DNA from: Candidatus Woesearchaeota archaeon
Lineage (GTDB): Archaea; Nanobdellota; Nanobdellia; UBA10117; ARS21
Direction: 5' to 3'
Length of the DNA stretch: 5,037 bases
NCBI GenBank assembly: GCA_002725495.1
Contig: PBPJ01000022.1
Location: 1-5,037 of the forward strand
Part shown: in pieces, positions 1 through 4,895 of the stretch
Numbering within the stretch: position 1 is the first letter of the stretch
Layout: each line of letters opens with the position of its first letter
Program-made: the position numbers and the translations under genes
Notes under the pieces: generated by a model
The model's database searches: none
Seen by the model: the letters and a program-made list of their open reading frames with translations, nothing else
What the model was told of the DNA's origin: nothing

Positions 1-17
1 ACTAGAGGATAAAAAAA

Positions 18-128
18 ATGTTTAATGAAAAAGCAGAAAAACTGAATGGTCGTGCAGCAATGGTTGGATTCATTGCAGCAGTAGGTTCTTACCTCGCAAC
101 TGGTCAAGTAATTCCAGGCGTATGGTGA
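18..128 (+). CDS. hli: High-light-inducible protein (Hli), short phage form
   Basis: This encodes a complete 36-residue protein of the high-light-inducible (Hlip/Scp) family, single-helix relatives of plant chlorophyll a/b-binding proteins. In cyanobacteria these thylakoid proteins bind chlorophyll and carotenoid and help dissipate excess light; in cyanophages they are auxiliary genes thought to keep host photosynthesis working during infection. The sequence shows the family signature ExxNGRxAMxGF at residues 7-18 (E7, N10, R12 are the pigment-binding type residues), one hydrophobic helix at about 13-28, and the common C-terminal TGQxIPG (28-34). It is short because it lacks the N-terminal extension of host proteins, as is usual for phage copies. 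The start is set by AGAGGA at 4-9, eight bases upstream of ATG. A small membrane-protein gene follows at once, so the two are probably co-transcribed. Family assignment is very secure; the role in infection is inferred from the family. Confidence 0.95.
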   Translation: MFNEKAEKLNGRAAMVGFIAAVGSYLATGQVIPGVW

Positions 129-133
129 GCGAC

Positions 134-262
134 ATGTTACTCATAGCAGCTTCCATGATAGGAGGGTTTATTTTTGCCGCCCTGTTGACCGATGGAGATG
201 TTGATGATGACGACAATATGGGTGGTGGAATGATGATTCCCGTAAATAACCCAATTGGTTAA
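134..262 (+). CDS. Small membrane protein with acidic and Gly/Met-rich tail, downstream of hli
   Basis: The product is 42 residues from ATG at 134. Residues 1-18 form one hydrophobic, probably transmembrane segment (LLIAASMIGGFIFAALL). It is followed by an acidic run with four consecutive Asp (24-27), then GGGMM and a C-terminal NNPIG. I do not recognise a function, although I recall similar tiny ORFs beside hli in other cyanophages. The start is ambiguous: ATG at 122 or GTG at 125 are in frame and would overlap the end of hli. I chose 134 because GGTGAG (124-129) lies four bases upstream and matches the anti-Shine-Dalgarno sequence well. The gene starts five bases after the hli stop, suggesting translational coupling. 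The tail suggests exposure to an aqueous compartment, but this is inference. The terminator at 288-312 ends this small operon. Reality of the gene is likely; its job is unknown. Confidence 0.72.
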   Translation: MLLIAASMIGGFIFAALLTDGDVDDDDNMGGGMMIPVNNPIG

Positions 263-276
263 TAATACAAAAAAAG

Positions 277-284
277 AATAAATA
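277..284 (+). promoter_or_regulatory. Candidate T4-type late promoter box (AATAAATA) upstream of the tail-like gene
   Basis: AATAAATA matches the T4 late -10 element TATAAATA at seven of eight positions and fits the NATAAATA form I recall for cyanophages. With T4 spacing (last base of the box at about -6) transcription would begin near A290, about 35 bases before the start at 325. It lies in a true intergenic gap before a virion gene that should be late. In AT-rich DNA such octamers also occur by chance (GATAAATA occurs inside uvsW at 2412-2419), so only the position adds weight. Confidence 0.5.
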
Positions 285-287
285 TAC

Positions 288-312
288 AAAGAGGGTATAA
301 CCCTCTTTTTTT
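288..312 (+). terminator. Rho-independent terminator after the hli operon
   Basis: AAAGAGGGT (288-296) and ACCCTCTTT (300-308) are perfect reverse complements separated by three bases. This gives a nine-base-pair stem (or eight pairs with a five-base loop) followed by an uninterrupted T-run through 312. This is a textbook intrinsic terminator for transcripts coming through hli and the small membrane gene. It lies only a dozen bases before the next start codon, so the same structure is part of the leader of the downstream gene. A candidate late promoter at 277-284 would start RNA inside the 5' arm and keep about seven of the nine pairs. Confidence 0.88.
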
Positions 313-324
313 ATAGGAGAACCC

Positions 325-882
325 ATGGCACTTTGCAGTGAAATATCCAATAGAAATTATCTAAGTCCAATTGGATTTAAATTAACTATTGATAAAGCGC
401 CAAAGTCTGTATATTTCAGCAATCAGGCTAATATCCCTTCTATTGATGTTGGTGTTTCTGTTCAATCAAATTATTTAAGGGATATTCCTATTCCTGGTGA
501 TAAAATGGAGTTTGAAGATTTCACCTTCCAGTTCATGGTTGATGAAAATCTAGAAAACTATAGAGAGTTACAACGTTGGATGAGAGGTATTTCGTATCCA
601 GAAAGTCTATCTGAAATATACAATTGGCAAATTAGTGAAACGAATAAAAATCCAGATAGAGTTCGTGATTTAGAAAGACATCTAGTTTCTGATGGTTCAC
701 TAATTGTTTTAACAAGTAATAATACAAATAATTTTCAAATCAAGTTTACTGATTTATGGCCTTATTCATTGTCAACTCTTAACTTTGATGCGACAGAATC
801 AGATTATAATTATATGAGTGCTACTGTAAGATTTAAATATACCATGTATAATATTATTGATATTAATGGCAATCCTTTATGA
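325..882 (+). CDS. Putative tail-tube-like virion structural protein
   Basis: This encodes a 185-residue protein that I read as a member of the T4 gp19-like tail tube/baseplate tube superfamily, a late structural component of the contractile tail. Visible features are an N-terminal RNYLSPIGFKLTIDKAP (10-26), a loop with FSNQANIPSIDVG (31-43), then IPIPGDKMEFEDFTFQFMVDE (55-75) and YRELQRWMRGISYPES (79-94). This order (N-terminal strand, 'IP' loop, PGDKxxFEDF, LQ-type helix) resembles tail tube proteins and annotated virion proteins of cyanophages as I remember them. Length is close to T4 gp19 (163). No signal peptide or membrane segment is seen. AGGAGA at 315-320, four bases before ATG, gives a strong ribosome binding site. 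The stop overlaps the uvsY start (ATGA, 879-882). It could be the main tube subunit, a paralogue, or a baseplate tube protein; I cannot tell which, so no symbol is given. Confidence 0.68.
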   Translation: MALCSEISNRNYLSPIGFKLTIDKAPKSVYFSNQANIPSIDVGVSVQSNYLRDIPIPGDKMEFEDFTFQFMVDENLENYRELQRWMRGISYPESLSEIYNWQISETNKNPDRVRDLERHLVSDGSLIVLTSNNTNNFQIKFTDLWPYSLSTLNFDATESDYNYMSATVRFKYTMYNIIDINGNPL

Positions 883-1316
883 CATTTGATCTTGAAAAAA
901 TTCAGGAGATGTGGGAAAAAGATTCAAAAATTGATCCAGATAATTTACATACAGAATCTTTAAACATCCCAAGTCTTCATGCAAAATATCATGATATTTT
1001 TAACAATCTATATCTCTTAAGAAAGAGAGCAGAACAACAGAGAAAAAATATTAGACATGAAAGGTATGAATATTACTCTGGGAAAGCAGATCCTGATGTA
1101 TACATAGAAAATCCATTTCCCAAAAAAATTAGAGATAAAGATACTATGCAAAAGTATCTTGATGCTGATGAGAGACTTCAACAAATAAATCTCAAAATTG
1201 ATTACTACGAAACAATTATGAGTTATTTGGAAAGTATTCTTAAACAAATATCAAATAGAACTTATCAAATTAAAAATGCAATTGAATGGTCCAAATTTGT
1301 ATCTGGATATTCGTAA
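879..1316 (+). CDS. uvsY: UvsY recombination mediator protein
   Basis: The 145-residue product is recognised as UvsY, which loads the UvsX recombinase onto gp32-coated single-stranded DNA during recombination-dependent replication and repair. T4 UvsY has 137 residues. The clearest match is ERYEYYSGKADPD at 61-73, equivalent to the RLDYYSGRGDGD region of T4 UvsY, followed by a conserved-looking block with YLDADERL (93-100) and a C-terminal helical part with SNRTYQIKNAIEW (125-137). The protein is highly charged and mostly helical, with a basic patch at about 48-62 (RKRAEQQRKNIRHER) suited to single-stranded DNA binding. The start overlaps the preceding stop as ATGA, implying translational coupling to the tail-like gene. 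uvsW follows after 28 bases, the same functional pairing as in T4. Confidence 0.93.
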   Translation: MTFDLEKIQEMWEKDSKIDPDNLHTESLNIPSLHAKYHDIFNNLYLLRKRAEQQRKNIRHERYEYYSGKADPDVYIENPFPKKIRDKDTMQKYLDADERLQQINLKIDYYETIMSYLESILKQISNRTYQIKNAIEWSKFVSGYS

Positions 1317-1323
1317 ATAAATA
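1316..1323 (+). promoter_or_regulatory. Candidate T4-type late promoter box (AATAAATA) for uvsW
   Basis: AATAAATA lies at the end of uvsY and is identical to the box at 277-284, matching the T4 late element at seven of eight positions. With T4-like spacing, RNA would start near G1329, giving a leader of about 16 bases before the uvsW ATG at 1345. Transcription of T4 uvsW from a late promoter is established in T4. The predicted start falls inside the 5' arm of the hairpin at 1321-1346, so late mRNA would not form that hairpin. Chance occurrence cannot be excluded from sequence alone. Confidence 0.55.
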
Positions 1324-1346
1324 CTACAGGTGAATACCTGTAGTAT
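1321..1346 (+). promoter_or_regulatory. Perfect hairpin over the uvsW start codon (candidate translational switch)
   Basis: ATACTACAGGT (1321-1331) and ACCTGTAGTAT (1336-1346) are exact reverse complements separated by GAAT, giving an 11-base-pair stem with a four-base loop. The 3' arm includes the first two bases of the uvsW ATG (1345-1347). The AGGTGA (1328-1333) that could act as a ribosome binding site is mostly in the 5' arm. No T-run follows, so this is not a terminator. In an mRNA reading through from uvsY the start codon would be buried. The AGGTGA lies 11 bases from the ATG, longer than ideal, so ribosome binding may be weak even when unfolded. A double-stranded DNA operator is an alternative reading of the palindrome. 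Confidence 0.75.
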
Positions 1347-2808
1347 GTCGGATTTAGTAATACAAAAGTCAAACGAAGTATTTCTTAAGGTTGATTGTGA
1401 ACCTCACATTAAGTACGAACTAAGAGATCACTTCTCTTTTGAAATACCAAACAAAAAATTTATGCCCCAATATCGCAACAAACATTGGGATGGATTTATT
1501 CGATTATATGATGTAAATAAAGGAACAATATACGCCGGTCTTTTAGATAAAGTTATAGGTTTTTGTAAGAATTATAATTACAGTTATTCATTTGAAGATA
1601 ATAAGTATTATGGTTTGCCATTTGAAGAAAATCAAATGGTTTCCAAAGAAGGAGTTAGAGACTATATGAGATCAATTTCTAGGTATGAACCTAGAGACTA
1701 TCAAATAGAGGGTGTTCATGACGCTCTGAAGTGCAATAGAAGACTTCTGATATCACCAACTGCATCTGGTAAATCTATGATGATTTATTCTTTGGTGAGA
1801 TATTATGTAGCAAAGAAACAAAATATTTTAATTGTTGTTCCCACAACATCTCTTGTGGAACAAATGCATAAGGACTTTGCTGACTATGGATGGGACAGTG
1901 ATACTTATTGCCACAAAATTTATGGTGGAAAAGAATTAGAAACAGACAAAGTAGTAACTATTACTACATGGCAGTCAGTATATAAATTAGATAGAAAATA
2001 TTTTGAAAAATTTAATGTAGTGATTGGAGACGAAGCTCATTTATTCAAGAGCAAGTCTCTAATATCGATCATGACTAAACTTCACCATGCAAAGTACCGT
2101 TTTGGATTTACTGGAACATTAGACGGCACACAGACCCATAAATGGGTCTTAGAGGGATTGTTTGGTCCATCATATAAAGTCACAAGAACAGATGAGTTAA
2201 TGAGACAAGGACATCTTTCTCAACTCGATATTCAATGTCTTGTTCTCAAACATAATTCACAAAGATTTGAAACTTATGAAGATGAAATTCAATATCTTAT
2301 TGGACATGAACAACGTAATAACTTTATAACTAACTTATCACTTGATTTGAAAGGAAATACTCTAGTTTTATACAGTCGTGTTGAAAGTCATGGAGAGATA
2401 ATTTTTAACATGATAAATAATCGTAAGGTGAATGACAGAAAAACATTTTTCATTCATGGCGGTGTTGGTGCTGAAGAAAGAGAGAATGTAAGGTCCATTA
2501 CAGAAAGAGAAAGTGATGCTATTATTGTTGCATCATATGGAACATTCTCTACTGGTATCAATATTAAAAATCTTCATAATGTAGTTTTTGCTTCTCCAAG
2601 TAAATCTAGAATTCGTAATCTTCAATCAATTGGACGAGTTCTAAGAAAAGGTAAAAACAAAACTAAAGCAGTTTTGTATGATATTGCTGATGACTGCAAT
2701 TACAAGTCCAGAAAAAATTATACATTAAATCATTTTATCGAAAGGATCAAAACATACAATGAGGAGAATTTTAACTACGAAATACTCACTATTAATTTAC
2801 GATCATGA
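1345..2808 (+). CDS. uvsW: UvsW superfamily 2 RNA-DNA/branched-DNA helicase
   Basis: The product is 487 residues from ATG at 1345 (T4 UvsW has 503). UvsW unwinds R-loops, D-loops and stalled forks, and in T4 shifts replication from origin-dependent to recombination-dependent mode. An N-terminal UvsW-type domain (about 1-100, with HWDGFIRLYD near 47-56) precedes two RecA-like helicase domains. Visible motifs are the YEPRDYQ region near 114-120, Walker A SPTASGKS at 137-144, VVPTTSLVEQM near 164-174, the motif II box DEAH at 229-232 (DECH in T4), TGT at 256-258, IIVASYGTFSTGIN near 393-406 and motif VI QSIGRVLRKG at 427-436. A GTG at 1330 would add five residues, but it lies within the hairpin. 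ATG 1345 also places VDCEP at the position of IDCEE in T4 UvsW. The stop overlaps the next start (ATGA, 2805-2808). All catalytic motifs are intact. Confidence 0.96.
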   Translation: MSDLVIQKSNEVFLKVDCEPHIKYELRDHFSFEIPNKKFMPQYRNKHWDGFIRLYDVNKGTIYAGLLDKVIGFCKNYNYSYSFEDNKYYGLPFEENQMVSKEGVRDYMRSISRYEPRDYQIEGVHDALKCNRRLLISPTASGKSMMIYSLVRYYVAKKQNILIVVPTTSLVEQMHKDFADYGWDSDTYCHKIYGGKELETDKVVTITTWQSVYKLDRKYFEKFNVVIGDEAHLFKSKSLISIMTKLHHAKYRFGFTGTLDGTQTHKWVLEGLFGPSYKVTRTDELMRQGHLSQLDIQCLVLKHNSQRFETYEDEIQYLIGHEQRNNFITNLSLDLKGNTLVLYSRVESHGEIIFNMINNRKVNDRKTFFIHGGVGAEERENVRSITERESDAIIVASYGTFSTGINIKNLHNVVFASPSKSRIRNLQSIGRVLRKGKNKTKAVLYDIADDCNYKSRKNYTLNHFIERIKTYNEENFNYEILTINLRS

Positions 2809-3221
2809 TACACGACGACTTCTATGCAACAGTAAAACTTAAAACAGGTGAAGAGATATTTTCAAGAGTTTCTGCTACAGAAGAAAATAGTGGAATTTAT
2901 TTAATTCTTTTTAATCCAATAGAGATTGAAGAAATTAAAATGAGAAATGGCAATACTCTTGGATATAAAGTAGAACCATGGTTGAAAACATCTCATGATG
3001 ATATGTTCATTGTCAATATGGATGAAATATTATTAGTATCTGAATCAGAAAATATAGACATGATTCAAGCATATGAAGAATATTCCGTAATGAATACTAT
3101 CGGTGGAGGAGATGGTAAAGGTAATTTGAAATTAGATTCAAAGATGGGATATATAAGTTCCGTAGATCAAGCTAGAAAAACATTAGAAAATATTTACAAT
3201 AAAGCATCAGCTTCTGAATAA
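2805..3221 (+). CDS. Sm-like (LSm-fold) cyanophage protein, function unknown
   Basis: The product has 138 residues. Residues about 5-80 read as alternating beta strands with the Sm1-like opening FYATVKLKTGEEIFSRV (6-22), a strand ILFNPIEIEEIKM (34-46), YKVEPWL (54-60) and FIVNMDEILLVSE (68-80). This strand order suggests an Sm-like barrel. I recall, without being able to check, a crystal structure of an Sm-like protein of putative cyanophage origin from marine metagenome data that may be this family. A helix (84-95), a glycine-rich linker (GGGDGKG, 100-106) and a further helix (118-134) follow. Sm-like proteins such as Hfq bind RNA as rings, so RNA handling is plausible but unproven. The gene is translationally coupled to uvsW by an ATGA overlap and lies upstream of gene 55. 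Coding status is secure; the fold assignment is moderate. Confidence 0.75.
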   Translation: MIHDDFYATVKLKTGEEIFSRVSATEENSGIYLILFNPIEIEEIKMRNGNTLGYKVEPWLKTSHDDMFIVNMDEILLVSESENIDMIQAYEEYSVMNTIGGGDGKGNLKLDSKMGYISSVDQARKTLENIYNKASASE

Positions 3222-3229
3222 TAGCTATA

Positions 3230-3340
3230 TTGATCCTTTCATCCTTAGCAAAGATATTCTACTTATGTTTGATGTTCTTGTCAACACTTTTAGTAGGTGT
3301 TATAATAGGTCTATTGATACATAAAAGAAACTTTTATTAA
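3230..3340 (+). CDS. Possible tiny membrane protein between the Sm-like gene and gene 55
   Basis: The 120-base gap before gene 55 contains an open frame ending with TAA at 3338-3340, one base before the gene 55 ATG. Read from TTG at 3230 it gives 36 residues; from the internal ATG at 3272 it gives 22. The distal part, MFLSTLLVGVIIGLLIHKRN, is a convincing transmembrane helix followed by a basic end, the usual layout of small phage membrane peptides with a cytoplasmic C-terminus. No clear ribosome binding site precedes either start, so the start and even expression are uncertain. Support comes from its fit into the gap and the strongly hydrophobic composition. Function is unknown. Confidence 0.45.
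   Translation: MILSSLAKIFYLCLMFLSTLLVGVIIGLLIHKRNFY
3321..3337 (+). promoter_or_regulatory. Weak AT-rich hairpin just upstream of gene 55
   Basis: ATAAAAG (3321-3327) and CTTTTAT (3331-3337) are perfect reverse complements with an AAA loop, ending four bases before the gene 55 ATG. The stem has only one G-C pair, so it is thermodynamically weak, and no T-run follows. It occupies the place where a ribosome binding site would be expected; no obvious Shine-Dalgarno sequence is seen there. It may modulate gene 55 translation or be chance in AT-rich DNA. Confidence 0.3.
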
Positions 3341-3341
3341 A

Positions 3342-3821
3342 ATGAGAAGAAGAGCAAGATCAGAACACTACGTTAATAACAAAGAGTTTCTTGATGCTAT
3401 CGTCGAGTACAAAAAACTCTGTGATGCCGCTAAGGAAGCTGGAGAACCAAGACCACGTATCCCAAGATATATTGGCGAATGTTTTTATAAGATTGCAACA
3501 CATCTATCTTATAAACCAAATTTTGTCAACTACATGTTTAAAGATGACATGGTAGGAGATGGAATTGAAAATTGTATTCAATATGTCCATAATTTTAATC
3601 CAGAAAAATCTTCTAATCCTTTCGCTTACTTTACTCAGATTATCCACTATGCATTTCTGAGACGTATTCAGAAAGAGAAGAAACAACTTGAAATTAAAAA
3701 TAAAATTATTGAAAGAAGTTCTTTCTCCGAAGTCTTTTCTGATGATGGAGACATTGACAGTTCCATGAGAGCTGAGTATAATTCGATCAAGGATGCCGTT
3801 TATACCAGATCGAGGTCTTAG
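3342..3821 (+). CDS. 55: gp55, late-transcription sigma factor
   Basis: The 159-residue product matches T4 gp55, the divergent sigma-70-related factor that directs host RNA polymerase to late promoters of the TATAAATA type. The N-terminus has ten residues before VNNKEFLDAI (11-20), exactly as in T4 where VNNKELLQAI begins at the same position, which supports the ATG chosen. A sigma region 2-like block spans about 65-115: MVGDGIENCIQYVHNF (70-85), then NPFAYFTQIIHYAFLRRIQKEKK (92-114), aligning with T4 MIADGIEASIKGLHNF and [23 protein letters not shown]. The C-terminus ends in YTRSRS and shows no equivalent of the T4 SLDFL-type tail that binds the sliding clamp, making it about 26 residues shorter. 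There is no strong ribosome binding site. Gene 47 begins two bases after its stop, an operon arrangement. Confidence 0.94.
   Translation: MRRRARSEHYVNNKEFLDAIVEYKKLCDAAKEAGEPRPRIPRYIGECFYKIATHLSYKPNFVNYMFKDDMVGDGIENCIQYVHNFNPEKSSNPFAYFTQIIHYAFLRRIQKEKKQLEIKNKIIERSSFSEVFSDDGDIDSSMRAEYNSIKDAVYTRSRS
3812..3815 (+). promoter_or_regulatory. Ribosome binding site fixing the TTG start of gene 47
   Basis: GAGG lies within the last codons of gene 55, eight bases upstream of TTG at 3824. The frame is closed upstream by TAA at 3779-3781, and no ATG or GTG start occurs between that stop and the conserved KIAIITDQH motif, so this site supports TTG as the true start. Confidence 0.72.
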
Positions 3822-3823
3822 TC

Positions 3824-4891
3824 TTGAAGATAGCCATTATTACAGATCAACATTTTGGGTGCCGTAAAAACTCCAAATTATTTCATGATTATTTTTTGGA
3901 GTTTTATAATAAAGTTTTCTTTCCTACATTAGAAAAAGAAGGTATCACAACAGTTGTTGATATGGGTGATACTTTTGATAATAGAACTGGCATCAATTTC
4001 TCTGCCTTGGATTGGGCAAAGAAAAATTACTATGATCGACTGGAAAAAATGGGTGTGAATGTTTACACTATTGTTGGTAATCATACTGCTTATTATAAAA
4101 ACACCAACAAAGTAAATGCAATTGAACTTCTTTTGAAAGAATATAAGAACGTTCACGCAGTGTCTGAATACAAGGAATTTGAATTTGATGACACTAGTAT
4201 TGCTATGATCCCTTGGATTAATAGTGACAATTATATGACAACTAAGTCCAATATTGATCGATCAAAATCTTCTATTGCTATGGGACACCTTGAACTTCAA
4301 GGATTCTCTATTAACCGATTTACTGTAATGGAACATGGATATTGCAAATCTATGTTCTCAAAATTTGATAAAGTTTTTTCTGGGCATTATCATCATAGAA
4401 GTTCTCAGGATAATATTTTTTACCTTGGTAACCCATATGAAATTTATTGGAATGACGTGAAGTATGATGATAGAGATGATAGAGGATTTCACATATTTGA
4501 TACCAAAACTCTAAAACATATTCCTATTAATAATCCATATAGGATGTTTTATAATATTTACTATGAAGATAGTGATCATCAATTATTGAAATCGTCTAAT
4601 TATAAAAATAAAATTGTAAAAGTTATTGTACGCAAAAAAACAGATTCTAAAAAGTTTGAAAAATTTATTGACAAACTTTATGAAAGTGGAGTAAGTGATT
4701 TAAAAGTTGTTGAGAGTTATGATAACACTTCAGAAACATGGTACAATAATAAAGATTTTGAAGCCAATGAATCTGAAGATACTCTGTCTATTTTGAATAG
4801 ATACATTGGGGAATCTGAATTTCAAATGGACAAGTCAGTTGTTCAAAAAATTATGGATCTCACTTACAAAGAGGCCTGCGAAATGATTTAA
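3824..4891 (+). CDS. 47: gp47, Mre11/SbcD-type recombination nuclease subunit
   Basis: The 355-residue product matches T4 gp47 (339), the metallophosphoesterase partner of the Rad50-like gp46. The complex resects double-strand ends to single strands for UvsX/UvsY-driven recombination and also takes part in degrading host DNA. Phosphoesterase motifs are in order: DQH (D8, H10), GDTFD (D49), GNH (N86, H87), GHLE (H155) and GHYHH (H188, H190), supplying the expected metal ligands and catalytic His. The C-terminal third (about 240-355) would be the capping and gp46-binding region. Translation starts at TTG, with GAGG at 3812-3815; MKI followed by the DxH motif mirrors the T4 N-terminus. The motif III residue usually Asp (GNHD) is Thr88 here. 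Gene 55 ends two bases upstream and a DUF3110-like gene starts four bases after the stop. Gene 46 would be expected beyond the window. Confidence 0.95.
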   Translation: MKIAIITDQHFGCRKNSKLFHDYFLEFYNKVFFPTLEKEGITTVVDMGDTFDNRTGINFSALDWAKKNYYDRLEKMGVNVYTIVGNHTAYYKNTNKVNAIELLLKEYKNVHAVSEYKEFEFDDTSIAMIPWINSDNYMTTKSNIDRSKSSIAMGHLELQGFSINRFTVMEHGYCKSMFSKFDKVFSGHYHHRSSQDNIFYLGNPYEIYWNDVKYDDRDDRGFHIFDTKTLKHIPINNPYRMFYNIYYEDSDHQLLKSSNYKNKIVKVIVRKKTDSKKFEKFIDKLYESGVSDLKVVESYDNTSETWYNNKDFEANESEDTLSILNRYIGESEFQMDKSVVQKIMDLTYKEACEMI

Positions 4892-4895
4892 AGAC

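Noticed and set aside
168..350. 60-codon open frame on the - strand
   Set aside because: It spans the small membrane gene, the terminator and the start of the tail-like gene on the other strand, has no ribosome binding site or recognisable family, and the window is otherwise all + strand.
1017..1247. 76-codon open frame on the - strand within uvsY
   Set aside because: It is an antisense shadow of uvsY, rich in Phe/Ile as expected from the reverse complement of an AT-rich helical gene.
1330..1344. GTG at 1330 as the uvsW start
   Set aside because: It would add five residues coded by the hairpin itself, would be lost or leaderless on the predicted late transcript, and the ATG at 1345 aligns better with the T4 UvsW N-terminus.
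2412..2419. GATAAATA, a late promoter-like octamer
   Set aside because: It lies in the middle of uvsW with no gene start nearby; such octamers are expected a few times by chance in AT-rich DNA of this length.
3265..3324. Alternative small ORF (MFDVLVNTF...) in the gap before gene 55
   Set aside because: Only 19 residues with no membrane pattern or ribosome binding site; the overlapping hydrophobic frame is the better candidate.
3504..3686. 60-codon open frame on the - strand within gene 55
   Set aside because: It lies wholly over the conserved sigma region of gene 55 and shows no independent coding signal.
3929..4156. 75-codon open frame on the - strand within gene 47
   Set aside because: It is opposite the conserved nuclease motifs of gene 47, with no family features.
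4254..4265. 12-base perfect palindrome TTGATCGATCAA in gene 47
   Set aside because: It is coding, short, without a loop, and built from simple GATC units; no partner sites or regulatory context were seen.
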